The notes: generated from the letters alone by a model not told the origin. A stretch of 33,336 nucleotides of DNA from Clostridia bacterium (GCA_017625435.1 JAGAKX010000026.1:1-33336); one strand, 5' to 3'. Shown: positions 6,256 through 15,029, numbered from the stretch's first letter. Numbers and translations: made by a program.

Positions 6256-8076
6256 ATGGATGAAAGTAACAGAGATGAACGTACTGAAATGCAAGAAAAG
6301 AAAAAGTTATCCAAGATTAAGTATATTTTGTTCCTTCTGAAGCCTTATTGGAAATACGGAAAAGGTTATATACTTACAATTCTTCTTATGTCTGTTGTGC
6401 TTCAGCCTGTAGCTTCTTATCTTACGGCACTTCTGCCGCAAAAGGCAATTGATGCGGTTATGAATGAATCTCCCCGTTCTGATGTCATTCTTCTTATTAT
6501 TTTATTTACGCTGTTTATTGTTCTGGTAGCGGCACTTCAGAAGGTTATTCAGATGGCGTATACTCAGATGACACTTGTGAAGGTCAGCAACAAAATCAAG
6601 AATGACGTAAATAAAAAAGCCTTGCAGACAGATTTTAAGTATTACGACCATCCCGATTTCTTCGTAAAATTTATTTTTGCCCAGGACAATTTCCCCATAC
6701 ACGCACAGAATGTTGTGATGATTCTTCCTGATATTCTTAGGGGAATTGCAACTGTTGTTGCGATGATTGCGATAATTGCTACAACCGGTCCCGTTCTTCT
6801 CGGTATTACGGCATTTTTTGTTATTCTGAATGCGGTTGTCGGTCTTCCTGCCATAAAGCCGACTGCTGATTATGAAGTAAATCTTATGGATGCGTGGCGT
6901 CCTATGGAGTATTCGGGAAGAGTTCTGAAAACTAAGGAAAATGCGGCAGAGCTGCGTGCTTCGGGGGCAGGTGCCAAGCTTCTTAACTCAATCAATGCAT
7001 CGATGAACAGATTTCAGACAACCTATCGGCAGTTTATCAAAAAGGTTGCACCTTTTCATCTGCTGCAGGGTGCCGTGTCTCCTATTCAGGCGGCATGTAT
7101 TCTTGCTTATATAATCTTTTTTGTTATTGACGGGGATAAATCACAGATCGGTTTATACGCCTCTCTTACGGTTGCGTCAACTGCTTTGGCTGAAGGGCTT
7201 AATGATGCGGCAAGCAGTATTATGCAGATGCTTCAATGTATTGCGAACGGTGAAAAGGTCGCTGAATTTTTTGAAGCGGAATCTGAAATTGAACCGCCGA
7301 GGGAAAATGCCGTTCCTGCTCCCGGCGGAACCTTTGAAATAGAGTTCAGAGATGTTTCTTTCGGTTATGATGAGGATTCGGCTTTATTCAGAGATTTTAA
7401 TTTACATATAAAGCCCGGACAGCGAATCGCTATTGTCGGAGAAAACGGTGCAGGCAAGACAACGCTTACAAAGCTCCTGCTTCGTCTGTATGACGTAAAC
7501 AGCGGTGAAGTTCTTGTTAACGGGAAAAATATAAAAGAATATGACATACACGGCTTGAGGCTTCGTACAGGTGTGGTATTTCAGGACATCCGTGTGCTTG
7601 CAATGAGCTTACGTGACAATCTGAACGTATACAATGAAGTGTCTGACGAAAAGCTTATTGAAATACTTGATAATCTGGGATTGTCAGAGGTTCTTAAAAG
7701 GGCAGATTATAATCTTGACACAATGGTTTCACGGGAATTCACGGAGGACGGTATTGCACTTTCCGGCGGTGAAGCACAAAAGCTGATGCTGGCCCGTCTT
7801 TTTACATCGGATTTCGGTCTGCTTATCCTTGATGAGCCGTCCTCGGCCCTTGACCCCTTGGCAGAGGTAAGGCTGATGAAGAATATTCTTGATATTTCGA
7901 ATACTGCCACAACTGTTATGATTGCACACCGCCTTTCAACTGTCCGTGATTTTGACTGCATTTATCATATTGAAAACGGAATGATTTTAGAAAGCGGTAC
8001 CCATGACGAGCTTATGGAACAAAAAGGAAAATATTATGAAATGTTTGTAAGTCAGGGTGAGAATTATCAGAACTGA
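6256..8076 (+). CDS. ABC exporter half-transporter (membrane domain fused to ATPase)
   Basis: The 606-residue protein has a type IV exporter fold: about six membrane helices in residues 20-330 followed by an ATPase domain. The ATPase has Walker A GENGAGKTT at 395-403, a Q-loop (VVFQD), the signature LSGGE at 502-506, Walker B with Asp526 and Glu527 (LLILDEPSSALD) and the switch His558 (AHRLS), so it looks catalytically complete. Such proteins work as dimers to expel lipids, drugs or peptides. No second half-transporter gene is adjacent, which favours a homodimer. The start follows AAGGAGGGG. It has its own promoter and terminator, so it is a single-gene unit. The cargo is not evident from sequence. 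Confidence 0.93.
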   Translation: MDESNRDERTEMQEKKKLSKIKYILFLLKPYWKYGKGYILTILLMSVVLQPVASYLTALLPQKAIDAVMNESPRSDVILLIILFTLFIVLVAALQKVIQMAYTQMTLVKVSNKIKNDVNKKALQTDFKYYDHPDFFVKFIFAQDNFPIHAQNVVMILPDILRGIATVVAMIAIIATTGPVLLGITAFFVILNAVVGLPAIKPTADYEVNLMDAWRPMEYSGRVLKTKENAAELRASGAGAKLLNSINASMNRFQTTYRQFIKKVAPFHLLQGAVSPIQAACILAYIIFFVIDGDKSQIGLYASLTVASTALAEGLNDAASSIMQMLQCIANGEKVAEFFEAESEIEPPRENAVPAPGGTFEIEFRDVSFGYDEDSALFRDFNLHIKPGQRIAIVGENGAGKTTLTKLLLRLYDVNSGEVLVNGKNIKEYDIHGLRLRTGVVFQDIRVLAMSLRDNLNVYNEVSDEKLIEILDNLGLSEVLKRADYNLDTMVSREFTEDGIALSGGEAQKLMLARLFTSDFGLLILDEPSSALDPLAEVRLMKNILDISNTATTVMIAHRLSTVRDFDCIYHIENGMILESGTHDELMEQKGKYYEMFVSQGENYQN

Positions 8077-8102
8077 CATTTGCTTTGTTTTCACAAAACA
8101 GA

Positions 8103-8143
8103 AAAATAGCTATCCCGAGCATTGCTCACGGGATAGCTATTTT
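8103..8143. terminator. Bidirectional terminator between ABC exporter and nuclease genes
   Basis: AAAATAGCTATCCCG (8103-8117) and CGGGATAGCTATTTT (8129-8143) form a perfect 15-base stem with an 11-base loop. Runs of A and T at the two ends let it work for both the exporter (plus) and the convergent nuclease gene (minus). Confidence 0.9.
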
Positions 8144-8148
8144 GATTG

Positions 8149-9732
8149 TTATACTAATTCATTGAATAATTCGGGAAGATTCTTAATGTCTGATAAAATC
8201 ATAATCAGAGCTTTGAAGAACCATAAAATTTTGTTCATAAAATTGTTTTCGGGTGCGGCTACTGCTTCAAGCTCCTGAGTGTTTTCAACGAAATCAGAAG
8301 TTTTGATGAATGTGAAATCACATTCTGCTGCGGAATGGTCGGACACCGCTTTTCCATTTGAATTCAATACTTCAACATATCTGAAATCACTGACAACGAT
8401 GTCAACTCCGCCGCCTGCTTTGTACATAAATCTTTCAACCGAGTCCCAATTACCCCATGCGGGAAGACCTGTGATGTGCCAGTTGTATAAGTTGAAGTAA
8501 TCACCGTTGTTGTGATATTCGATCCATGCATCCTTTAAGCCGCAATCAAGATAAAGTGCCTTATAAAGAGCACCGTCATCTTCGTGAACATGCATATGGT
8601 TATTGAAGTCGCCCGTCACGATTACGGGTCTGTCATTTTCAGCAGAACGTGCCTTAATAAACTCTGCAAGCTGTCTGAATTGGCTTGATCTCGCTTCTAT
8701 TGAGCCCTCACCGCCGTATGCATCAGCGTGTATGTTATAAAAATCCACGTATATGCCGTTGCCGATATCAATAACGCTGTAGACAAAGCCTTTTGCAGTA
8801 AGCTCGTCTGAGCCGTCTGAAAGAATGCCGTGAGCGTCATTCCAGGGGACTCTTGTTTCGTTATAAATGGGCATATCTGTTGTGAAAATGTTGAGTCCGT
8901 CTCCTCCGGGAACCGCACCGGTGTGATTTGTCTGATAATTAAAGCCGCTTAAGTTTTTAACAAGATTGATGTGATAATTAAAATCTTCCTGAACGGCTGC
9001 GATATCAAAACTGTTCTGTGAAAGATACTCGGCGGAAACTGCCAGATTTGCCTTAACATTTTCACCCTGGAAAACTCCGAAGGGAAGACCTGCAACATTG
9101 TAATTTACGGTTTTGAGTGAATATTTTTCAGCCTTGTCGTAATCGTAAAGCTTTATGTCAAAGTAATCGGAATAAGTTTCACCATTGCATACGAATGTAA
9201 GCTTCCAGTAAATCTTGTCATAATCCTTAAAGCCGTCTACTGCCTTATTAAGCAGGTAGTCTCTGTATAAAACGCCGTATTCGTCACGTTCAGCGGTAAC
9301 CTCTGAGCGTCTGAAGGTGAGAGGCTTGCTGTAGTCAATGTTTCCGTTTTCATCTTTTTCCCAATAATTAGGATTTGCTGTATCATTAACGGAAAATCCT
9401 CGCCATTCCGTAGTTCCGTTAAGAGAAACCGTGCAGTCAATTTCAGTAGTGCCGGCAGGAAATACAAAGGTATAGGAGAGATCATTGAGTTCACGGGAAA
9501 TTGCATAATCACCGACAGCGCTTTTTTCCTTTATGTCATAAGACTGATGGCTTGGGAACTCCATCTGATAAAGTGTTGACTTATAAAGGAAGGGTGCAAT
9601 CTCAACCTGAACACCGTTTTCAGTTTCAATTGCAGAAGCATCAGCTGTTATGGCGGATAAGCCTGTAAGAGCGAAGCCAAAACAACTGAAAGTGATTATG
9701 AGCGTGAGAATCAGACAAAGAGATTTTTTCAT
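8149..9732 (-). CDS. Secreted endonuclease/exonuclease/phosphatase-family enzyme (DNase I fold)
   Basis: The 527-residue protein begins MKKSLCLILTLIITFSCFGF, a clear signal peptide, with AAGGAGA seven bases before ATG 9732 (an in-frame ATG at 9774 lacks such a site). Residues about 40-200 look like a beta-rich accessory region. The catalytic domain, about 205-480, has the metal-binding Glu in AAVQED, the catalytic His in FYNIHAD, the Asp-Asn pair in VTGDFNNH and the final Asp-His in VSDHSA, all hallmarks of the DNase I/sphingomyelinase superfamily. The protein would be exported and could attack nucleic acid or phospho-ester substrates outside the cell. The last 30 residues alternate bulky hydrophobic and charged residues (FMNKILWFFKALIMILSDIK) and may attach it to a membrane or partner. 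The substrate is uncertain. Confidence 0.88.
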   Translation of the reverse strand: MKKSLCLILTLIITFSCFGFALTGLSAITADASAIETENGVQVEIAPFLYKSTLYQMEFPSHQSYDIKEKSAVGDYAISRELNDLSYTFVFPAGTTEIDCTVSLNGTTEWRGFSVNDTANPNYWEKDENGNIDYSKPLTFRRSEVTAERDEYGVLYRDYLLNKAVDGFKDYDKIYWKLTFVCNGETYSDYFDIKLYDYDKAEKYSLKTVNYNVAGLPFGVFQGENVKANLAVSAEYLSQNSFDIAAVQEDFNYHINLVKNLSGFNYQTNHTGAVPGGDGLNIFTTDMPIYNETRVPWNDAHGILSDGSDELTAKGFVYSVIDIGNGIYVDFYNIHADAYGGEGSIEARSSQFRQLAEFIKARSAENDRPVIVTGDFNNHMHVHEDDGALYKALYLDCGLKDAWIEYHNNGDYFNLYNWHITGLPAWGNWDSVERFMYKAGGGVDIVVSDFRYVEVLNSNGKAVSDHSAAECDFTFIKTSDFVENTQELEAVAAPENNFMNKILWFFKALIMILSDIKNLPELFNELV

Positions 9733-9787
9733 AGCTATTCTCCTTAAAAATATATTGCCTTTATGGTAACACAATTATGCCTTTTAA

Positions 9788-9808
9788 TTGTTAAAAAAAT
9801 GTTAACAA
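9788..9808. repeat. Inverted repeat upstream of the secreted nuclease gene
   Basis: TTGTTA (9788-9793) and TAACAA (9803-9808) are perfect inverted copies with a 9-base spacer in the 114-base gap before the nuclease gene. The position suits an operator or a weak GH3 terminator. I could not place a convincing promoter there. Confidence 0.4.
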
Positions 9809-9846
9809 ATAGGGCTTTTTGAAATGATGATTTAAGAAATTAAAGA

Positions 9847-12219
9847 TTATTTGAGTTTTGTGAACATATCAAGAATTCTTTTTACGCAAAGCTCAAGCTC
9901 TGCACGTGTAAGCTCTCCCTTTTCGTAAGCCTCTTTCAGTTCATCGGGATAACCGCAGTGCATCTTCATATCGTTACCTGCTTTTACTTCAATTACGGGT
10001 CTGTTTTTTACACCCCAGTCGGTTACAACCATACCCTTAAAGCCCCATTCCTCACGGAGTATGCAGGTCAGAAGCTCATAGCTTTCGCTTGTATGAAGTC
10101 CGTTGATGAGATTATAAGAGGACATAAGCGTCCAGGGGTCTGCTTCTTTTACACAGATTTCAAAGGGCTTGAGATAAATCTCACGTAACGCTCTTTCGGA
10201 AAGACGCGAGTCACTTGCAAAGCGGTTTGCTTCCTTATTGTTGCAGGCAAAATGCTTTATTGAAACTGCAGCTTTCTGTGACTGAATACCTCTTACAGCG
10301 GCTGCTGAGCACTTACCCGCAAGTAAGGGATCCTCAGAATAGTATTCAAAGTTTCTTCCGCACAGGGGATCACGGTGAATATTAAGTGCAGGTGCTAACC
10401 ACACACCGAGGTTGTTTTCTCTTAATTCGCTGCCGCCGCCGGCACCGACTTCTTCAATAAGATCGGTGTTCCAGGTGCAGGCAAGAAGGGTAGCGCAGGG
10501 CCAGGCTGTTGTGGGAATACCTGTTTTGGGTTCAAGTCTCAGACCTGCAGGGCCGTCTGCTGTGGGAACGGCAGGGATGTTGAGACGGGAAAGACCACCG
10601 AAGCAGCCCGTGTTGGCAACACCCGTGGGAGGCTGACCGCCTACAAGGAAGCAAAGCTCGTCTATTGTCAGCTGCTTTACAAATTCATTCATTGAGACTT
10701 CGGTGCCGACCTTATCGAAAATTACATCGTTTTCGGGAGCTTTTGCATTCGTGTCGGCAACTTCGCCGTAGTAATATTCGGGTTCGCCCATAGGTAATTC
10801 TTCAAATGAACCGTCAGCGAGCATTCGCTTTGCCAGCTTCCAAGGCTTGCAGCGGCTTTCAAGCTTATGGGTAACAGTATCTTCAGACATAATGAATTCA
10901 AAATCTGCTTTTACGGTATCTCTTACGGATGTACCTACATAGAAAGAATAAGCTCCTTTTTCGAGAACGTATGATGACTTTGAAATCTTTCCGAGGTCGT
11001 CGAAGCTTGCCATTTGTGAAACAGGGAAGGAGAGGAAGAGTGCTTCTGTTTCACCGGGGGCGAGAAGCCTTGTCTTTCTGAATGCTGCAAGCACCTTTGC
11101 GGGTTTTCCGAGCTTTCCCTGAGGTGCGCTGAAATATACCTGAACAACCTCTTTTCCGGGGACTGAACCGGTATTTTTTACGTTAAGAACGATGTTGATT
11201 TTATCGCTGTGTGAAAAGCACATTATTTCGCTGAGCTTGAAGCTTGTATAAGAAAGACCGAAGCCGAAGGGGTATCTTACGTAAGAAGCTGCACCGGGTA
11301 TTGTTTCAAAGTATCTGTAGCCAACATAAATGTCGTCGGAATAATCCACATGGTCAAAGCATTGCCAGAAATCGTCCTTGGTAGGGTAGCAGTCATAGCT
11401 TTTTGCTATGGTATCTGCCAATTTACCTGAAGGAGTTTCGTCACCGCAGATAATGTCGGCAAGTGCACTTCCGCCTTCCATACCACCCTGCCAGGCGAAA
11501 AGAACGGCATTAATTTTATCATTCTCTGCAAAATACTCACAGTCAATAACAGCACCGGAATTGATAACAATTATCACGTTTTTGAAAAGCTCTGTGCATC
11601 TGTCAATAAGCGAAGTTTCAAGGTCGGAAAGATAATAGTCACCTTTGATGGGTCTTCTGTCAACGCCTTCTGCAGAAAAACGGCTCAGAGTGATTATGGC
11701 AGTATCTGCATTTTCGGCTGCACTTACTATCAGTTCATCCGGAACCTCAGCTTCCTTTACGTGCATAGCAGCAAAGGTATCGTAGGTCATATCGTCTCGT
11801 TCTGTGCAGAATTCCATATTGTTGACAATGTCCCAGCGTGCATCAATCTGCTCCTGAGTAAGAACATTTACGCTTTCTTTTCTTACGTAGTCCTTATAAA
11901 ACTCTGCAAGAGGCTTATAAATGCTGATTTTGTTTTCATTTTCTTTTGTAAGGAAGCCTTCATAGATATTTCTGATGTAGGGACAGTGGACGTCACCGCT
12001 TCCGCCGCCTCCCTTTATGTATTCAATTGTAGCCTTACCGAAAAGAGCAACGGTATTTTTGCGGGACAATGGGAGTGTTCCGTCATTTTTAAGAAGCACG
12101 ATGCCTTCTGTTGCGGCTTTTTTTGATAATTCAATATGCTCCTTTGAAGCAGTTACCCGTCTTCCGTCTTTTCCTAAGGGAAGGCAAGGTTGATATCTGA
12201 ATCTTGCATAATTTTCCAT
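9847..12219 (-). CDS. GH3 beta-glycosidase with reversed domain order, cytoplasmic
   Basis: In this 790-residue enzyme the domain usually at the C-terminus comes first (residues about 25-290: ATEGIVLLKNDGTLPL, FAWQGGMEGGSALADI, GYRYFE), then a fibronectin-III-like domain (about 330-430: VLNVKNTGSVPGKEVVQVYF), and the catalytic (beta/alpha)8 barrel is last (about 510-790). The barrel shows PTADGPAGLR, APALNIHRDPLCGRNFEYYSEDP, SIKHFACNN and GMVVTDWG, whose Asp734 is the expected nucleophile. The same permuted order is known in beta-glucosidases of Ruminococcus albus and Butyrivibrio fibrisolvens. No signal peptide is present, so it should cleave imported oligosaccharides. The start follows GAGGT. 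It lies downstream of purC across a hairpin without a T-run, so it may share purC transcripts. Exact sugar specificity is not deducible. Confidence 0.93.
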   Translation of the reverse strand: MENYARFRYQPCLPLGKDGRRVTASKEHIELSKKAATEGIVLLKNDGTLPLSRKNTVALFGKATIEYIKGGGGSGDVHCPYIRNIYEGFLTKENENKISIYKPLAEFYKDYVRKESVNVLTQEQIDARWDIVNNMEFCTERDDMTYDTFAAMHVKEAEVPDELIVSAAENADTAIITLSRFSAEGVDRRPIKGDYYLSDLETSLIDRCTELFKNVIIVINSGAVIDCEYFAENDKINAVLFAWQGGMEGGSALADIICGDETPSGKLADTIAKSYDCYPTKDDFWQCFDHVDYSDDIYVGYRYFETIPGAASYVRYPFGFGLSYTSFKLSEIMCFSHSDKINIVLNVKNTGSVPGKEVVQVYFSAPQGKLGKPAKVLAAFRKTRLLAPGETEALFLSFPVSQMASFDDLGKISKSSYVLEKGAYSFYVGTSVRDTVKADFEFIMSEDTVTHKLESRCKPWKLAKRMLADGSFEELPMGEPEYYYGEVADTNAKAPENDVIFDKVGTEVSMNEFVKQLTIDELCFLVGGQPPTGVANTGCFGGLSRLNIPAVPTADGPAGLRLEPKTGIPTTAWPCATLLACTWNTDLIEEVGAGGGSELRENNLGVWLAPALNIHRDPLCGRNFEYYSEDPLLAGKCSAAAVRGIQSQKAAVSIKHFACNNKEANRFASDSRLSERALREIYLKPFEICVKEADPWTLMSSYNLINGLHTSESYELLTCILREEWGFKGMVVTDWGVKNRPVIEVKAGNDMKMHCGYPDELKEAYEKGELTRAELELCVKRILDMFTKLK

Positions 12220-12240
12220 AGTATTACCTCATTGTGTTGA

Positions 12241-12271
12241 TTTTAAGGGGCAGTGCAACTGCCCCTTAAAA
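12241..12271 (-). other. Hairpin between purC and the GH3 gene, lacking a T-run
   Basis: TTTTAAGGGGCAGT (12241-12254) and ACTGCCCCTTAAAA (12258-12271) form a perfect 14-base stem with a 3-base loop. Read on the minus strand the stem is followed by TCAACA, not a run of T, so it is a poor intrinsic terminator. A role as an mRNA-stabilising or partial attenuating hairpin within a purC-GH3 transcript is possible. Confidence 0.75.
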
Positions 12272-12277
12272 AGATAT

Positions 12278-12964
12278 TTATCTGATTTTTTCAAGAATCA
12301 TTTTTGCACAGTCAATCTGATTGGGAATGTTGCCGTCGGAATCCTTGACTCTCCAGATGTCGGGAGTGATTTCATCTGCAAGATAAATTTTGCCTGTTTC
12401 GTCGTAACCGACTTCAATCTTGAAGTCAATAAGTGTAAGATTCATTGAAGCAAGCTCTTTTTTGAGAACTTCTCCGACACTAAGAACAACCTTCTGTGCT
12501 TCTTCGTACTGTCCCTCTTTAAGAATACCCTTCATAAGGCAGATTCTTTCGCTGATAAGAGGATCGCCCTGCTCATCATCCTTGAGGGTAACCTCTGCAT
12601 AGGGAGGATCAAAGGGGATACCTTCTTCAAGAGTGAATCTTCTGCACATACTGCCTGCAGTAAAATAACGCACGATAAATTCAAGTCTGGGAACTGTGAG
12701 GTTGCGAACCTTCATAAGTCCCTGCTCTATATCTGCACCGAGATACTGAGTGGGAATGCCGTTTTTTTCCATAAGTTCAAAGAAATACTTTGAAACCTCA
12801 AGTCCAACCTTACCTTTTCCTTCAACGCTACCGCCTACTGTATTTGAGCCGGGATCAAATACGCCGTTTTCACCAGTAGCGCTGTCCTTGAAGAAAAGAT
12901 GTACAATGCCTGTCTCTTCATCGAGCATAACATTTTTTGTTTTTCCTTCATAAAGCTTTTTCAT
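12278..12964 (-). CDS. purC: Phosphoribosylaminoimidazole-succinocarboxamide (SAICAR) synthase
   Basis: The 228-residue protein begins MKKLYEGKTKNV, the nucleotide-binding opening of PurC, and continues with the long central helix and EFIVRYFTAGSMCRRF, then LTLIDFKIEVGYD and the active-site phrase LADEITPDIWRVKD near the end. It joins aspartate to CAIR with ATP in de novo purine synthesis. The length is typical. ATG 12964 is preferred to a GTG three codons upstream (12973) because GGAGTG lies six bases before it. Most PurC proteins read LADEISPDTCR at the end; Ile-Trp in place of Thr-Cys is a family variant rather than a loss of the acidic residues. It has its own promoter and is not beside other pur genes. 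Confidence 0.95.
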   Translation of the reverse strand: MKKLYEGKTKNVMLDEETGIVHLFFKDSATGENGVFDPGSNTVGGSVEGKGKVGLEVSKYFFELMEKNGIPTQYLGADIEQGLMKVRNLTVPRLEFIVRYFTAGSMCRRFTLEEGIPFDPPYAEVTLKDDEQGDPLISERICLMKGILKEGQYEEAQKVVLSVGEVLKKELASMNLTLIDFKIEVGYDETGKIYLADEITPDIWRVKDSDGNIPNQIDCAKMILEKIR

Positions 12965-13018
12965 TTTCTGCACTCCGTTCTTATGTCAATCTTTTTACGG
13001 AAAGGTTGACTTTTTTTG

Positions 13019-13048
13019 ATTATAGCACAACCATCTCTTTCTGTGCAA
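13019..13048 (-). promoter_or_regulatory. Promoter of purC
   Basis: On the minus strand TTGCAC (13048-13043) and TATAAT (13024-13019) are 18 bases apart. The spacer starts and ends with complementary bases (GCACA and TGTGC), which could form a small operator. I see no purine riboswitch between this and the start codon. Confidence 0.75.
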
Positions 13049-13114
13049 TATGAAAATAATGTCGGGTAATATAATAATTTGATAACATTTATTACGATTT
13101 TTATTTGATTTTTT

Positions 13115-14377
13115 TCAAATTGTGCCGAGCATCTGTGCAAACAATGAATTTGCCCAGGCAAACCAGGTTCTCGTGAAATCGGAAGCATCATCCTTATTGA
13201 ATGATTCATGCATAAAATATGTACCTGCATGTGTTTCCGACAACATCTTCAGGCATTCCTTTTTTTCTTCTTCGGATGTGGATGTCAGAATCTGCATTGT
13301 AAGAGAAATGTGCCATATCATATTTTCACCCGTATGGGGACTGCCGATACCCTTTGCGGCTTTGCCGACGAAATAAAAGGGATTATCTTCAGACAGAATA
13401 AAGCGTCGTGTGTTCTGATAAATTGGATCGTTTACATCACAGAAGCCGATATAGGGTGCTGACAGAAGACTGGGGGAGTTTGCGTCATCCATAAGACGGT
13501 AATTACCGAGACCGTCTGTTTCGTAAGCGTAGATTTTTCCGTAAACAGGGTGATTATATGTTCCGTGCTTTTCGATACCGTCCTTTATTTCAGTTGCGAG
13601 AATACGGCATTTTTCAGCATATTCTGTGTCATTATAGCCTGTGATAAGTAATTCCTCAGCCTTTTTCATTGCTGCAACAGCCATCATATTTGCAGGGATA
13701 AGATAGTTATATAAGCATCTGTCGTCGGAGGGTCTGAAACCTGACCATGTCATTCCCGTGTATGCGGTGGGATTTCCCTTGCCGTCAAGAGGCATTGTAT
13801 CTGTTTCGGGGCAGTCTGTGCGCCTGAAAAAATATGATGAATTTTCGCTATGATTCTGTTCTTTTATAAAGGTGTCGATAATATTTCTGAACATTCCGTG
13901 AAGCTCTTCCGAAAAAACAGACATATCCTTTGTAGCATTAAAATAATCGGAAACAAGATAAACCGATGCACAAAGAGAGTCTACCTCATATTTTCTTTCC
14001 CATATATAAGGAGAAGAAAAATCCGTATCATCCGTATGTGCTTCGTCGTGGCTTACTTCATTGAAAGCATTTGAATAAGGATCAAGATTAACGTAAAATG
14101 CGTGTCTTCTTATTACACCTCTGAAAATCTCTCTGAGCTCCTCGCTTTCCTTGCAGTGAATTGCATAGGGACGAAGCTGAGCTGAGCTGTCGCGAAGCCA
14201 TAAGGCGGGAATATCACCGGTGATTACAAAATAATCCCCGTTATCGCATTTTTTTACTGTTGTTTCTATTGTGTTGAGATAGCATCTTTTAGCAAGGGGG
14301 GCAAGTTCAGGATAAACGGTTTTTATCTTTTTTTCAAGCTTTTCTGCGTGCTCAATAAGTATTTCCGGTATTTTCAT
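13115..14377 (-). CDS. GH125 exo-alpha-1,6-mannosidase
   Basis: The 420-residue protein matches family GH125 along its length: GDIPALWLRDSSAQLRPY near residue 55, WERKYEVDSLC, MTWSGFRPSDD (the second acidic pair is the likely general acid), LMDDANSPSLL, and FMHESFNKDD with the Glu that serves as general base in characterised members, then FTRTWFAWANSLF. GH125 enzymes remove terminal alpha-1,6-linked mannose with inversion, for example from N-glycan or yeast mannan fragments. There is no signal peptide, so it acts on imported mannosides. Start 14377 is chosen because AAGGTG precedes it; a frame extension to 14443 runs into the GNAT gene. It begins five bases after the GNAT stop, so the two are cotranscribed and probably translationally coupled. 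Confidence 0.95.
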   Translation of the reverse strand: MKIPEILIEHAEKLEKKIKTVYPELAPLAKRCYLNTIETTVKKCDNGDYFVITGDIPALWLRDSSAQLRPYAIHCKESEELREIFRGVIRRHAFYVNLDPYSNAFNEVSHDEAHTDDTDFSSPYIWERKYEVDSLCASVYLVSDYFNATKDMSVFSEELHGMFRNIIDTFIKEQNHSENSSYFFRRTDCPETDTMPLDGKGNPTAYTGMTWSGFRPSDDRCLYNYLIPANMMAVAAMKKAEELLITGYNDTEYAEKCRILATEIKDGIEKHGTYNHPVYGKIYAYETDGLGNYRLMDDANSPSLLSAPYIGFCDVNDPIYQNTRRFILSEDNPFYFVGKAAKGIGSPHTGENMIWHISLTMQILTSTSEEEKKECLKMLSETHAGTYFMHESFNKDDASDFTRTWFAWANSLFAQMLGTI

Positions 14378-14382
14378 TCTTT

Positions 14383-14871
14383 TCACCTTTCCTTTTGGTA
14401 TGCAAGTCTTTCGTCTCCCGAAAGAAGATGTATAATTCCGCAATAAGAGAATCCGTTTTTCTTCAGAGAATTCTGCATAGGGATATTGTCTTTATGTGTA
14501 TCAATTCTGAGAACAGGGTGTTTTTTCAGACATTCCTCGTAAATAAAGGATGCCACACCCTTTCTGTGCTGACTTACGGCAATTCTGTGAATGACGTAAT
14601 ACGGCTTTTCGTTCGGCCATTGCCCGTCATAGATTTTTTTGTAAGTGATATCGGGACCTTCAATAAAAGCAAAAACGGCAATTATTCCGTCGCTTTCATC
14701 GGTTACAACAAAGGATACCTCTTTTTCAATGTCATCAAGCACGGTATCTCTGTGGGGATATCCGTCCTTCCATTGCTCGGTGTTCCCGTGTTCACGCATA
14801 TATTTTCTTCCGTCTTCATATATTCTGAGAACGGTTTCAAGGTCGTCACGGGTTGTTTTTCTGATTTTCAT
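14383..14871 (-). CDS. GNAT-family N-acetyltransferase
   Basis: The 162-residue protein opens with MKIRKTTRDDLETVLRIYEDG, typical of GNAT enzymes, and has the acetyl-CoA site in IHRIAVSQHRKGVASFIYEECL followed by LRIDTHKDNIPMQNSLKKNGFSYCG, where the Asn and the KNGF turn are characteristic. The acceptor is unknown. It has a ribosome site GGAGG and its own promoter. Its stop lies five bases before the GH125 start and the GH125 ribosome site is inside its last codons, so expression of the two is tied together. A functional relation, such as acting on amino sugars released from glycans, is only a guess. Confidence 0.9.
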   Translation of the reverse strand: MKIRKTTRDDLETVLRIYEDGRKYMREHGNTEQWKDGYPHRDTVLDDIEKEVSFVVTDESDGIIAVFAFIEGPDITYKKIYDGQWPNEKPYYVIHRIAVSQHRKGVASFIYEECLKKHPVLRIDTHKDNIPMQNSLKKNGFSYCGIIHLLSGDERLAYQKER

Positions 14872-14900
14872 AAAGCCTCCGCAGAATAAAGATTAATGCT

Positions 14901-14929
14901 ATTATAGTATAGTAAGAGTGCTTGTTCAA
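14901..14929 (-). promoter_or_regulatory. Promoter of the GNAT-GH125 operon
   Basis: On the minus strand TTGAAC (14929-14924) and TATAAT (14906-14901) are 17 bases apart, 30 bases before the GNAT start. Confidence 0.75.
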
Positions 14930-14960
14930 GAGTAAATTATTTTATGTAAGAATTTTGATA

Positions 14961-14989
14961 TTGCATAATACCGATTATTATATTATAAT
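14961..14989 (+). promoter_or_regulatory. Promoter of the exonuclease-amidase-radC gene group
   Basis: TTGCAT (14961-14966) and TATAAT (14984-14989) are 17 bases apart; the exonuclease gene starts 41 bases downstream after AAGGAAG. Confidence 0.75.
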
Positions 14990-15029
14990 TTCTCTATATG
15001 CGAAAATTGTGTTTTAAAGGAAGAAACTG

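Noticed and set aside
12241..12271. Hairpin considered as intrinsic terminator of purC
   Set aside because: There is no run of T after the stem on the minus strand, so it is described as an intercistronic hairpin instead.
12965..13114. Possible purine riboswitch upstream of purC
   Set aside because: No aptamer-like stems or conserved loop bases; only an ordinary promoter and a short leader are seen.
14395..14889. Plus-strand frame of 164 codons
   Set aside because: It is antisense to the GNAT gene, which has clear family motifs and a ribosome site.
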